Assembly (NCBI GenBank): GCA_022649165.1
Contig: JALCNR010000006.1
Span: forward strand, 62,001 to 126,000
DNA: 64,000 nucleotides
Origin: Actinomyces sp.
GTDB lineage: Bacteria > Actinomycetota > Actinomycetes > Actinomycetales > Actinomycetaceae
Direction of reading: 5' to 3'
The translations under genes were made by a program, and so were the position numbers. The notes below the pieces were generated by a model. It was not told the DNA's origin. It ran no database searches and saw only the letters and a program-made list of their open reading frames with translations. This document shows positions 28,535 through 36,619 of this stretch, in pieces; positions within the stretch are counted from its first letter, which is position 1; the number at the start of each line of letters is the position of its first letter.

Positions 28535-30013
28535 ATGACCATTCCCATCCCGGCGCCAGCCAGCGCGGACATCGGCGTCTACGGCCTGGGCGTGATGGGC
28601 GCGAACCTCGCCCGGAACCTGGCCCGCAACGGATACCGGGTGGCCGTGACGAACCGGTCGACGGGCCGCACCGAGAAGCTGATGGCCGCCCACGGGGACG
28701 GGTCCGAGGGCGTGTTCGTGCCCGCGGCCGACATCGACCGCTTCGTCGCCTCCCTGGAGAGGCCGCGCGTCGCCATCATCATGGTGCTGGCCGGGGCCGC
28801 GACGGACGAGGTGATGGAGCAGCTGGCGGCCCGCATGGAGCCGGGCGACATCATCGTCGACTGCGGCAACTCCCTGTTCACCGACACGATCCGCCGTGAG
28901 GCCTGGGCCCGCGCCCGCGGCCTCCATTTCGTCGGCGCGGGCGTCTCCGGCGGCGAGGAGGGCGCGCTGTGGGGGCCCTCGATCATGCCGGGGGGCACTC
29001 CCGAGTCGTATGACCGCCTCGGCCCGATGTTTGAGAAGATCTCCGCCCACTACCAGGGGCAGCCCTGCTGCGCGCACATCGGCGCGGACGGCGCCGGGCA
29101 CTTCGTCAAGATGGTCCACAACGGCATCGAGTACGCCGACATGCAGGTCATCGCCGAGGCCTACGATCTGCTGCGCCACGGCCTGGACGCCGCGCCCGCC
29201 GCGCTGGCCGACGTCTTCGCCTCCTGGAACGAGGGCGAGCTCAACTCCTACCTCATCGAGATCACGGCCGAGGTGCTGCGCCAGGTCGACGCCCCCACCG
29301 GCACGCCGCTGGTCGACCTCATCGTCGACCGGGCGTCGCAGAAGGGCACCGGCAAGTGGACGGTGCAGACCGCCCTGGACCTGGCCGTCCCCGTCACCGG
29401 CATCGGCGAGGCCACTTTCGCCCGCGGCGCGTCGTCGGGCGTCCGCCAGCGTGAGGCCGCCCGGGCCCTGGACGGGCACGCCGGCGGGTTCGGGATCGAC
29501 CCCTCCGACCCCGGCACCCGCGACGCCTTCATCGAGGACGTCCGCCAGGCGCTCTACGCCTCGAAGATCGTCGCCTACTCGCAGGGCTTCGACATGATCG
29601 CCGAGGGCGCCGCCGCCCACGGATGGGACATCGACAAGGGCGGGCTGGCCAGCATCTGGCGGGCGGGGTGCATCATCCGCGCCGCCTTCCTCGACGACAT
29701 CACCCGCGCGTACGCGGCGCGGCCCGACCTCCCCCTCCTGCTGGCCGCCGAGCCCTTCGCGACCCGGATCCAGCAGGCCGTCCCCTCGCTGCGCCGCGTC
29801 GTGGCGCTCGCGGCCGGGGCGGGCGTGCCGGTCCCCGTGTTCGCCTCCTCCTTGTCCTACTTCGACACGATCCGCAGCCCGCGCCTGCCTGCGGCCCTCA
29901 TCCAGGGGCAGCGCGACTTCTTCGGGTCGCATACCTACCACCGGATCGACCGGCCGGGGACGTTCCACACGCTGTGGGCGCAGGAGGGCCGCCCGGAGGA
30001 GCAGTGGGACTGA
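28535..30013 (+). CDS. gnd: 6-phosphogluconate dehydrogenase, decarboxylating
   Basis: 492 aa. Oxidises 6-phosphogluconate to ribulose 5-phosphate with NADP+. The Rossmann motif is GLGVMGANLARN, and 'NRSTGRTEKL' follows the second strand. 'GAGVSGGEEGALWGPSIMPGG' is the substrate-loop signature, 'HFVKMVHNGIEYADMQ' holds the catalytic Lys, and 'FASWNEGELNSYLIEIT' is conserved. Length matches the long (dimeric) form. With GntP and GntK across the promoter region it completes a gluconate-to-pentose route. ATG at 28535 preceded by GAGAGGGACGACCGCC. Confidence 0.97.
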   Translation: MTIPIPAPASADIGVYGLGVMGANLARNLARNGYRVAVTNRSTGRTEKLMAAHGDGSEGVFVPAADIDRFVASLERPRVAIIMVLAGAATDEVMEQLAARMEPGDIIVDCGNSLFTDTIRREAWARARGLHFVGAGVSGGEEGALWGPSIMPGGTPESYDRLGPMFEKISAHYQGQPCCAHIGADGAGHFVKMVHNGIEYADMQVIAEAYDLLRHGLDAAPAALADVFASWNEGELNSYLIEITAEVLRQVDAPTGTPLVDLIVDRASQKGTGKWTVQTALDLAVPVTGIGEATFARGASSGVRQREAARALDGHAGGFGIDPSDPGTRDAFIEDVRQALYASKIVAYSQGFDMIAEGAAAHGWDIDKGGLASIWRAGCIIRAAFLDDITRAYAARPDLPLLLAAEPFATRIQQAVPSLRRVVALAAGAGVPVPVFASSLSYFDTIRSPRLPAALIQGQRDFFGSHTYHRIDRPGTFHTLWAQEGRPEEQWD

Positions 30014-30040
30014 AACGGCCTCGCCAGGCGGGCGAGGACG

Positions 30041-30067
30041 GCCCCGCGGAGCGCCGCTCCGCGGGGC
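30041..30067. terminator. Hairpin terminator after gnd
   Basis: GCCCCGCGGAGC (30041-30052) pairs perfectly with GCTCCGCGGGGC (30056-30067) around a GCC loop; 28 bp after the gnd stop, no T-tract. Confidence 0.65.
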
Positions 30068-30190
30068 TCTCCCGTGCGCGGACAAGGAGGCGGGCGACGA
30101 GGCCGCCCGTCGCCCCGGTCACATGAGGTGGCCCGTTCCCAGCCCGCGTGCGTAGTCTGGGCGGTTGTACCCGGCTGAAAGGTGGGATCG

Positions 30191-32476
30191 GTGGCGAGCT
30201 CGGACGGGAAGATGGACTGGGACCAGGTGATGACCGGCCGCTCGGCGTCCCCCGGAGGCGGCGCGGGCCGGGGCCGGTCCGGCTCGCGTTCCCGGTCCGC
30301 GTCGGCCGGGACGGGCTCCGCCTCCCGCCGCGGGGGGGCGGGGCGGGCGGGACGCGGCGGCCGACCGAAACGATCGATCGGCAGGAGGATCGGCCTGGGC
30401 ATCGTCTTCACCTTCCTCTCCCTGGTGATCCTCGGGCTCGGCGCCTTCGTCTACCTCTACATGACGCTGAGCGTGCCCGCCGCGGACGAGGTCGCACTCG
30501 CCCAGACGACGAAGGTCTACTACTCGGACGGCACCACGGAGATGGGATCGCTGTCCGAGGTCAACCGGACGATCATCGACGCCTCGACCCTGCCCGGCTA
30601 CGTGGGCGAGGCGGTCGTCGCCTCCGAGGACCGCACCTTCTTCACGAACTCGGGCGTGGACTTCAAGGGCATCGCGCGCGCCCTGGTCAACAACGTGACG
30701 ACGGGGTCGCGCCAGGGCGGGTCGACCCTGTCCCAGCAGTATGTCGAGCGCTACTACATGGGGGAGACCACCAGCTACACGGGCAAGATCAAGGAGGCCG
30801 TGCTGGCCGTCAAGATCAACCGCTCGCAGACCAAGGACGAGATCCTCGGCAACTACATGAACACGATCTACTTCGGGCGCGGCGCCTACGGCATCGAGGC
30901 CGCCTCGCAGGCGTACTTCGGCCACCCCGCCAAGGACCTCACCCTGTCCGAGTCCGCGCTGCTGGCCGGCATCATCCCGGCGCCCTCCGCCTGGGATCCG
31001 GCGGTCGACGCGGAGGAGGCCCAGCAGCGATGGGGGCGCGTCCTGGACCTCATGGTCGAGGACGGGTGGATCAGCCAGTCGGACGCCGACGCCGCGACCT
31101 TCCCGGAGACGGTGGATCCGGCCTCCCTGACGGACACCTCGAACCAGGGGCCGACGGGCTACCTCATCACGCAGGTCCGCAACGAGTTGGCGAACAAGGC
31201 GGGCCTGACGGACGAGCAGATCGACACCGGCGGCCTCACGATCGTCACGACCATCGACAAGGCGAAGCAGGACGCGGCCGTCCAGGCGGCCGAGACGATG
31301 ACACAGGTCTCCGGCTGGGACCCCTCGACGATGCACACCGCGCTGTCGTCGGTCGACCCCGCCACGGGGGAGATCCTCGCCGAGTACGCGGGCGCCGACT
31401 ACCAGACGCGGCAGCAGAACGCCGTCACCCAGGATCGGGCGGCCGCGGGCTCCACGTTCAAGGTGTTCGCGCTGCTGGCGCACGCCATGGACGGCGGCAC
31501 CATCTACGACGCGTACAACGGCGCGTCGCCCCAGTACTTCAACAACCTGACGGACCCGGTGACGAACGACGGCCTCGTGTCCTACGGGACGGTGGACCTG
31601 CTCAAGGCGACGGCGTACTCGATCAACACGGCGTTCGTCGCCCTCAACGAGGAGGTCGGGCCCGCCACCACCGAGAAAGTCGCGATCGACGCCGGCATGC
31701 CGGAGAACACGGAGGACAACGACTACGGGCTGGAGCCCACGCTGCTCAACGTGCTGGGGTTCGCCGCCCCCCACAACATCGACATCACGCGCGCCTACGC
31801 GACGATCGTCTCCGGCGGGCTGCGCACCGACCCCCACATCGTGCGCGAGGTCCGCGACTCCGGCGGCTCGCAGGTCTACGGCGCGGACACGGAGCCGACC
31901 CGCGTCTTCCAGGCGGAGGACGTCGCCGCGATCATGCCCGCCCTGGAGGCCGTGATGGAGCCCGGCGGGACGGGGGAGAAGGCCGCGGTCCTCGGGCGCA
32001 CGGTCGCCGGCAAGACGGGCACGTCCGAGCAGCAGATGTCCGCCCAGTTCGTCGGCGCCGTCCCGCAGATGGTGACGACGGTGTCGATGTACCAGTCGGG
32101 GCCCAACGGCGAGCAGGTCCCGCTCGCGGACGGCGGCGGCATCGGCGGCCTCGACCAGTTCCACGGCGGCGACTGGCCCGCCCAGGTGTGGGTGGACTAC
32201 ATGCAGGTGGCCACGCAGGGCATGGAGAACACAGACTTCACGTGGATGGACAGCGTGACGCCACGGCCTGCGCCGACCCCCACCTACACGGCCCCGCCGC
32301 CGACCCAGACCCCGACCCCGGAGCCGACGACCGAGCAGCCGACCCAGACCCCGACCCCGGAGCCGACGACCGAGCAGCCCACGACGCCGACAGACGGAGG
32401 CGGCGACGGAGGCACCGGCGGCGGGGACGACGGAGGGGGCGGCGGCGACCAGAGCGGCAGAGACTCCGGCACCTGA
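30191..32476 (+). CDS. Class A penicillin-binding protein (transglycosylase-transpeptidase)
   Basis: 761 aa, bitopic membrane enzyme of peptidoglycan synthesis. A Ser/Gly/Arg-rich cytoplasmic tail (about 1-65) precedes one membrane helix (about 70-93). The GT51 domain has catalytic E146 (SEDRTFF) and 'GGSTLSQQYVERYY'. The transpeptidase domain has S421-TFK (GSTFKVF), S477-IN (YSINTAF) and K608-TG (GKTGT). The C-terminus is a Pro/Thr tail with a duplicated block and a Gly/Asp-rich end. GTG at 30191 is preferred over the in-frame GTG at 30182 because AAAGGTGGG lies just upstream; TAGTCT (30153-30158) is a plausible -10. It is convergent with rplI across a strong hairpin. Confidence 0.93.
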   Translation: MASSDGKMDWDQVMTGRSASPGGGAGRGRSGSRSRSASAGTGSASRRGGAGRAGRGGRPKRSIGRRIGLGIVFTFLSLVILGLGAFVYLYMTLSVPAADEVALAQTTKVYYSDGTTEMGSLSEVNRTIIDASTLPGYVGEAVVASEDRTFFTNSGVDFKGIARALVNNVTTGSRQGGSTLSQQYVERYYMGETTSYTGKIKEAVLAVKINRSQTKDEILGNYMNTIYFGRGAYGIEAASQAYFGHPAKDLTLSESALLAGIIPAPSAWDPAVDAEEAQQRWGRVLDLMVEDGWISQSDADAATFPETVDPASLTDTSNQGPTGYLITQVRNELANKAGLTDEQIDTGGLTIVTTIDKAKQDAAVQAAETMTQVSGWDPSTMHTALSSVDPATGEILAEYAGADYQTRQQNAVTQDRAAAGSTFKVFALLAHAMDGGTIYDAYNGASPQYFNNLTDPVTNDGLVSYGTVDLLKATAYSINTAFVALNEEVGPATTEKVAIDAGMPENTEDNDYGLEPTLLNVLGFAAPHNIDITRAYATIVSGGLRTDPHIVREVRDSGGSQVYGADTEPTRVFQAEDVAAIMPALEAVMEPGGTGEKAAVLGRTVAGKTGTSEQQMSAQFVGAVPQMVTTVSMYQSGPNGEQVPLADGGGIGGLDQFHGGDWPAQVWVDYMQVATQGMENTDFTWMDSVTPRPAPTPTYTAPPPTQTPTPEPTTEQPTQTPTPEPTTEQPTTPTDGGGDGGTGGGDDGGGGGDQSGRDSGT
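32300..32377 (+). repeat. Two tandem 39-bp repeats in the PBP C-terminal tail
   Basis: Two identical 39-bp units (32300-32338 and 32339-32377) encode PTQTPTPEPTTEQ twice. The unit keeps the frame, so copy number could vary between strains without breaking the protein. Confidence 0.85.
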
Positions 32477-32514
32477 GGAAGGCCCTCGCCCGCCCCGCGG
32501 ATCCGCGCATGCGG

Positions 32515-32550
32515 AGGCGCCCCCGGCCCCTTGTGGGGCCGGGGGCGCCT
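32515..32550. terminator. Bidirectional hairpin between PBP and rplI
   Basis: Perfect 16-bp stem (32515-32530 with 32535-32550) around a TTGT loop. It separates convergent transcription of the PBP gene and the rpsF-ssb-rpsR-rplI operon. Confidence 0.8.
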
Positions 32551-32570
32551 GACGTCTCAGCGCGGAAGCG

Positions 32571-33038
32571 TCACTTCACAGCGGGCGCCGCGGTGACGCG
32601 CACCGTCAGGGAGACCGAGACCTCCGGATGAAGGTTGATGGTGACGGCGTGGTCGCCGACGGTCTTGAGCGCGGAGGTGGTGACGATCTTGCGGCGGTCG
32701 ACCGTCTGGCCGGTCTGGGCCTTGACGGCCTCGGCGACGTCCGCGGTGGACACGGCGCCGAAGAGCCGGCCCGAGGCGCCGACGGTGGCCTGGACCGTCA
32801 CGAGCCTGGCCTCCTGCAGCGCGTCGCGCACGACGCGGGCGTCCTCGATGGAGGCGATCTCGCGGCGGCGGCGGGCGGCCGTCATCTGATCGATCTGCTT
32901 CTGGGCGCCCTTCGTCCACTTGGCGGCGAGGCCGCGGGGGACCAGGTAGTTGCGGGCGTAGCCGTCCTTGACCTCGACGACCTCCCCGGCGGCGCCGAGG
33001 TTCGTCACGTCATGGGTGAGGATGAGCTTGGTGGTCAT
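32571..33038 (-). CDS. rplI: 50S ribosomal protein L9
   Basis: 155 aa. Large-subunit protein binding 23S rRNA. The N-terminal RNA-binding lobe 'LILTHDVTNLGAAGEVVEVKDG' and 'YARNYLVPRGLA' is canonical, a long connecting helix follows, and the C-terminal lobe begins near 'GRLFGAVSTADVAEAV'. Full length. Last gene of the operon, 22 bp after rpsR. Confidence 0.98.
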   Translation of the reverse strand: MTTKLILTHDVTNLGAAGEVVEVKDGYARNYLVPRGLAAKWTKGAQKQIDQMTAARRRREIASIEDARVVRDALQEARLVTVQATVGASGRLFGAVSTADVAEAVKAQTGQTVDRRKIVTTSALKTVGDHAVTINLHPEVSVSLTVRVTAAPAVK

Positions 33039-33060
33039 GATCTGTCTCTCCCTCTCCCGA

Positions 33061-33303
33061 TCAGCGGCCGGACGACGAGTAGGGGAGCAGAGCCATCTCG
33101 CGGGCGTTCTTGACGGCGCGCGCGATCTTGCGCTGCTCCTGGACGGACACGCCGGTGACCCGGCGGGCGCGGATCTTGCCGCGATCGGAGATGAATTTGC
33201 GCAGCAGCGCCGTGTCCTTGTAATCGATCGTGTCGATCTTCGCCGCCTTCAGAGGGTTCGGCTTCTTCTTGATCGGCTTGGCGCGAAGTTGAGGCTTCGC
33301 CAT
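33061..33303 (-). CDS. rpsR: 30S ribosomal protein S18, cysteine-free form
   Basis: 80 aa. '[26 protein letters not shown]' is the S18 core and '[13 protein letters not shown]' the conserved end. No cysteine is present: the positions that form a zinc ribbon in C+ paralogs read '[12 protein letters not shown]' and 'TGVSVQEQ'. This is the zinc-independent (C-) form, here in the main rpsF-ssb-rpsR-rplI operon. ATG at 33303 with AAGGAG about 8 nt upstream; an in-frame extension upstream is not conserved. Confidence 0.97.
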   Translation of the reverse strand: MAKPQLRAKPIKKKPNPLKAAKIDTIDYKDTALLRKFISDRGKIRARRVTGVSVQEQRKIARAVKNAREMALLPYSSSGR

Positions 33304-33426
33304 GATGTTCTCCTTGGGTGATTCCGAGCGGTGTCGACCGCTCCGAGCATGCGTTCCCATCGACGGGGGCGGCCCTGGCGGGCCAGGGGCCCCTCAGGCC
33401 GAGACGGCCTCGTCGACGAATGACTG

Positions 33427-34032
33427 TCAGAAGGGAGGCTCGCTGCCAAACGACGTCGCGGCTCCGCCGCCCTCCGTGCGCCAGGGGTCGTCGGGCGTGC
33501 CGCCGGCCGGAGCGCTGTAGCTTCCCTGGTTGCCGTAGCCCCCCTGGGGAGGCTGCTGGCCGTATCCCTGGCCGCCCCCGTAGGCGGGCTGGCCTCCGGC
33601 GGGGGCGCCGCCCTGCTGGCCGTAGCCTCCCTGCCCGCCCTGGGAGTAGCCGCCCTGTCCGCCACCGGAGGTGGTGCGGGTGACCTGAGCCTTCGCGCGC
33701 CGCAGGGAGACGCCGACCTCGTCGGCCTGCATCTCCACCACGGTGCGGCGCTCGCCCTCGCGGGTCTCGTAGGACCGCTGGGTGAGCCGACCCTGGACGA
33801 TGACCCGCATGCCCTTGCGGAGGGACTCGGCGACGTTCTCGGCCTGTTCGCGCCACACGCTGGCGCGCATGAACAGGGTCTCGCCGTCCTTCCACTCGTT
33901 GGCGTTGCGGTCGAAGGTCCTCGGCGTGGACGCCACCGTGAAGTCGGCGACGGCGGCGCCCGACGGCGTGAAACGCAGCTCCGGATCCGCGGTCAGGTTG
34001 CCGATGATCGTGATGACGGTGTCTCCGGCCAT
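33427..34032 (-). CDS. ssb: Single-stranded DNA-binding protein
   Basis: 201 aa. An OB-fold of about 110 residues ('[21 protein letters not shown]' and '[19 protein letters not shown]') is followed by a Gly/Gln/Tyr-rich flexible linker and the acidic-aromatic tip ending EPPF, which recruits DnaB-associated and repair partners. Located between rpsF (44 bp upstream) and rpsR, as in most bacteria. Confidence 0.97.
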   Translation of the reverse strand: MAGDTVITIIGNLTADPELRFTPSGAAVADFTVASTPRTFDRNANEWKDGETLFMRASVWREQAENVAESLRKGMRVIVQGRLTQRSYETREGERRTVVEMQADEVGVSLRRAKAQVTRTTSGGGQGGYSQGGQGGYGQQGGAPAGGQPAYGGGQGYGQQPPQGGYGNQGSYSAPAGGTPDDPWRTEGGGAATSFGSEPPF

Positions 34033-34076
34033 GTCGACTCCTTTGGTGGACGGGTGGCGGGCGGTCAGGTGAGAGG

Positions 34077-34367
34077 TCAGTGGGCGTCGGGGCGCTGGAG
34101 CTTCGTGCGCAGGATGGACTCGTTGAGGGTCATCAGGCGGTTGATCTCCAGGGCGACCTCCGGCGTCGTCGTCATGTCGATGACGACGTAGATGCCCTCG
34201 GAACGCTTGTTGATGTCGTAGGCCAGGCGGCGCTTGCCCCAGACGTCGATCTTCTCCACGGAGCCGCCCCCGGCCGTCACCGGCTTGAGGAACTTCTCCA
34301 TCGTGGGGGTGACGGTGCGCTCGTCGATCTCGGGATCGAGGATCACCATCAGTTCATATCCACGCAA
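34077..34367 (-). CDS. rpsF: 30S ribosomal protein S6
   Basis: 96 aa. '[16 protein letters not shown]' and '[23 protein letters not shown]' are S6 signatures; S6 pairs with S18 on the small subunit. The start is set at TTG 34367, which yields the family's usual 'MRxYELMVIL' N-terminus and has GGAGGT at 34377-34382, 9 nt upstream. Longer or shorter in-frame starts fit neither. First gene of the operon; a TAGACT -10 box lies at 34474-34479. Confidence 0.95.
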   Translation of the reverse strand: MRGYELMVILDPEIDERTVTPTMEKFLKPVTAGGGSVEKIDVWGKRRLAYDINKRSEGIYVVIDMTTTPEVALEINRLMTLNESILRTKLQRPDAH

Positions 34368-34376
34368 CGGATACCC

Positions 34377-34382
34377 ACCTCC
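34377..34382 (-). promoter_or_regulatory. Shine-Dalgarno GGAGGT deciding the TTG start of rpsF
   Basis: A perfect GGAGGT stands 9 nt before TTG 34367. No other candidate start of rpsF has a comparable site, and translation from TTG gives the conserved S6 N-terminus. Confidence 0.8.
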
Positions 34383-34473
34383 TGCGGTCTCAGCGGTCAC
34401 GGTCTCTCCGTGACAGGAGGGTGATGCGTCGGCCCGTCCCGCTCCGGAGGGAGCCGACACGGACCAGTCAGTC

Positions 34474-34479
34474 AGTCTA
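34474..34479 (-). promoter_or_regulatory. Candidate -10 box for the rpsF operon
   Basis: TAGACT on the minus strand with a weak TGGCAG about 18 nt upstream; it would give a leader of about 100 nt. A short direct repeat (AGTCAGTCAGTC) overlaps the box. Confidence 0.45.
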
Positions 34480-34581
34480 CCCGGATGCGGGGGGCGCCTG
34501 CCAGCCCCGCGGCGTGAGCGCGCGGGTCGGGTGGAACACACGCGCGGCCGGGGCCGCGGGCCGGCGGCGCCCCCCGCGTGG

Positions 34582-35265
34582 TCACAGCCTGCTGGTCAGG
34601 CACCGGATGGTCAGCTCGGTGCGGGACGAGGAGCCTGTGGCCTTGAGAATCCGCGTGACGTAGGTGTTCACGGTGTTCTCGCTGAGATGGAGCCGCATGG
34701 CGACCTGCCTGTTGGACAGGCCCTGCGTGACCAACTCGTAGACGGGCCGCAGTCCGGGCGGCAGCGCGGTCACGGCCTCGATGAAGGAGGTGTTGGCCTC
34801 GCGCCGGCTGATCCTGTCGCGGCTGTGGCGCGCCGCGACGTCGGCGGCCCTGCGTGACAGCACCGTGGCCCCCTTCGTCGTCGCCACGATGGCCTCCGCG
34901 ATCTCGTCCGCCGTCAGGCTCTTGTCGAGGCAGCCGGTCGCACCCGCCGCCAGCGCCTGGTCGAGGACCTGGGCGTACCCCCATCCGGTGAGCATGACGA
35001 TCGCGATGTCGGGATGGGACCGCCGGATCGCCGCCGCGGCGTCGACGCCGCCGAGACCGGGCATCTCGACGTCGAGGAGCACGGCATCCACCGGCGGGTC
35101 CCCGGACGCGTCGATCGCGTGGACGGCGGCCGCGCCCTCGTGGACGGCGGCGACCACCTCGATGTCGGCGCGCGTGGACAGCAGGCCGACGAGGGGGCCG
35201 AGGTACGCCGGGTCGTCGTCCGCGACGACGACCCGGACGCGGTCCTGCCGCAGCGCCGCCGTCAT
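34582..35265 (-). CDS. LuxR/NarL-type response regulator
   Basis: 227 aa, cytoplasmic. Receiver domain with the acidic pocket 'VVVADDDP', phospho-acceptor D65 (AVLLDVEMPG), 'VMLTGW' and 'CLDKSLT'. The C-terminal helix-turn-helix (about 165-220) contains 'VTQGLSNRQVAMRLHLSENTVNTYVTRIL'. The ATG at 35265 overlaps the stop of the upstream histidine kinase (ATGA), so the two are translationally coupled and almost certainly a cognate pair. Last gene of the signalling block; the rpsF promoter follows. Likely output: transcription of the block itself or the neighbouring transporter (inference). Confidence 0.92.
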   Translation of the reverse strand: MTAALRQDRVRVVVADDDPAYLGPLVGLLSTRADIEVVAAVHEGAAAVHAIDASGDPPVDAVLLDVEMPGLGGVDAAAAIRRSHPDIAIVMLTGWGYAQVLDQALAAGATGCLDKSLTADEIAEAIVATTKGATVLSRRAADVAARHSRDRISRREANTSFIEAVTALPPGLRPVYELVTQGLSNRQVAMRLHLSENTVNTYVTRILKATGSSSRTELTIRCLTSRL

Positions 35266-36488
35266 CGCGGGTCCCCGGGAGCGCCACCCGGCGCCGCCGG
35301 CCTCGGGCCCGTCCCTCGGAGGACGGGAACGGTCACGATGAGCCGCCACGTCGCGTCGGCGGCGCCGTAGAGGACGGTCCCGCCCGCGTCGGCGACGACC
35401 TCGGCGAGGCCGGCCAGGCCGTAGCCGCCGGAGAGCGCGTTGTGCGTGTCAGGCGCGTCGGCGGCGATGACGTTCGTCATCGTCAGGCCGGCGTCGCCCC
35501 CGGGCAGGCGCTCGATGAGAAGGCTCGCGGTCGTCGACTCGCGGGCGTGCCGCAAGATGTTGGCCGCGCCCTCCTGGACGGCGAGCCCCACGACGGCGCG
35601 CGTCCGGTCGGGGAACTGGGCGTCGATGCCGGCGGGAAGGTCGCAATCCAGCCGGATGCGGCGACTGGACAACATCTGGCGGGACTCCTCCACGATCTCG
35701 GCGAGATTCCGCGGGGGGGGGGGCGGTGCCTCCTCCGCGGCGGCCTGCTCGCCGCCGGTCATGAGGCTGCGGATGCTGCGCATGGCGTGGGCCGCCAGTT
35801 CCGTGAGGCGCTCCGCCTCCTGGACGACGCCGGGGTCCGCGCTGCGCTGCGCGATCGACTGGCTCGCGATGACGATGCGCGCGAGGTCGCGCACCGCCGT
35901 GTCGTGGAGCTCGCGGGCCAGGCCGCGGTGGACGGCGGCGCGCGCCTCCGACGCGTGCCGCTCCGCCAGGGCCGCGCGCCTCTCCAGGTCGGACGTCCGC
36001 CGCTCGCTCCGTTGGACGCCCAGCCCGATCGGCACCGCCACCGAGCAGGCCAGCACCATCCCGGCGGCCTCGGCCTCGGGGGAGGGCGACGTCGCCAGCC
36101 GCGCCCCCTCCACCGCCAGCAGCGCGAGCGCCGCGGGGACATAGCGCCTCCGGGAGACCCATTCCCCGCACACGGCGTAGATCCCGAGGGACGGCAGCGC
36201 CAGCGGGACGAGTTCACCGGGCATCCCGGCGCCCGCCACCATGACGGCCGTGTAGAGGAGGCCTCCGAGAGTGGGCATCCATCCGACGAGCGCGAGGCAG
36301 AGGCACGCGGCCGCGGAGAACCAGGCGTTGGGGGCGGTGAGGCCCTCGGTGTTGTTGACGAGCAGCTCGAGGGCCAGGAGGATGGCGCCGAACGAGCTGA
36401 AGACGATGCGCCTCCCGAATCTCCTGCCGCAGCGCCGGCCCGCCCTCCCGCGCGCGGGCGTCCCGGGCGAGCGACTAATCCACCTCAT
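35262..36488 (-). CDS. Sensor histidine kinase 1 (HisKA_3 type, polytopic membrane sensor)
   Basis: 408 aa. After a basic N-terminus, residues about 28-155 hold five or six hydrophobic segments. A coiled-coil-like stretch follows, then the HisKA_3 dimerisation motif with H195 (RELHDTAVRDLAR). The ATPase domain has N-box 'QEGAANILRHA' and G-box 'SGGYGLAGLAEVV'. Such kinases (DesK/NarX class) phosphorylate LuxR-type regulators, and the overlapping downstream gene is one. ATG 36488 has GGAGGAG 8 nt upstream. It is a clear paralog of the kinase just upstream ('EWVSRRRYVP' versus 'EWVSRRWYIP'). An 11-base C-run (coding sense) encoding P255-P259 interrupts the linker after the HisKA domain and could slip. 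Confidence 0.92.
   Translation of the reverse strand: MRWISRSPGTPARGRAGRRCGRRFGRRIVFSSFGAILLALELLVNNTEGLTAPNAWFSAAACLCLALVGWMPTLGGLLYTAVMVAGAGMPGELVPLALPSLGIYAVCGEWVSRRRYVPAALALLAVEGARLATSPSPEAEAAGMVLACSVAVPIGLGVQRSERRTSDLERRAALAERHASEARAAVHRGLARELHDTAVRDLARIVIASQSIAQRSADPGVVQEAERLTELAAHAMRSIRSLMTGGEQAAAEEAPPPPPRNLAEIVEESRQMLSSRRIRLDCDLPAGIDAQFPDRTRAVVGLAVQEGAANILRHARESTTASLLIERLPGGDAGLTMTNVIAADAPDTHNALSGGYGLAGLAEVVADAGGTVLYGAADATWRLIVTVPVLRGTGPRPAAPGGAPGDPR
35713..35723. repeat. Homopolymer G11 inside the sensor kinase 1 gene
   Basis: Eleven consecutive G on the + strand (C in the coding sense) encode the Pro run of kinase 1 between the HisKA and ATPase domains. Loss or gain of one base would truncate the kinase before its ATPase domain, the arrangement seen in phase-variable genes. 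I found no other homopolymer this long in the window. Confidence 0.85.
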
Positions 36489-36591
36489 GGAGCGCCTCCT
36501 CCGTGCTGCGCCCATCGGCCCAGGGGTGAGAGACAGTCTAGGACGCGCTCCCGCGAGGAGCTCCCCCCGGGCGTCCTCCGCCAGGGCCGTC

Positions 36592-36617
36592 GAGGCGCCG
36601 GCGCCGCCGGGCGCCTC
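36592..36617. terminator. Hairpin just after sensor kinase 2
   Basis: GAGGCGCC (36592-36599) pairs with GGCGCCTC (36610-36617) around a GC-rich loop, starting 3 bp past the stop of kinase 2. It may attenuate read-through into kinase 1; a TAGACT box on the minus strand about 50 nt before the kinase 1 ATG could give that gene its own promoter. Confidence 0.45.
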
Positions 36618-36619
36618 CC

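Noticed and set aside
30119..32164. Long antisense frame opposite the penicillin-binding protein
   Set aside because: Shadow composition; the opposite strand carries intact transglycosylase and transpeptidase motifs.
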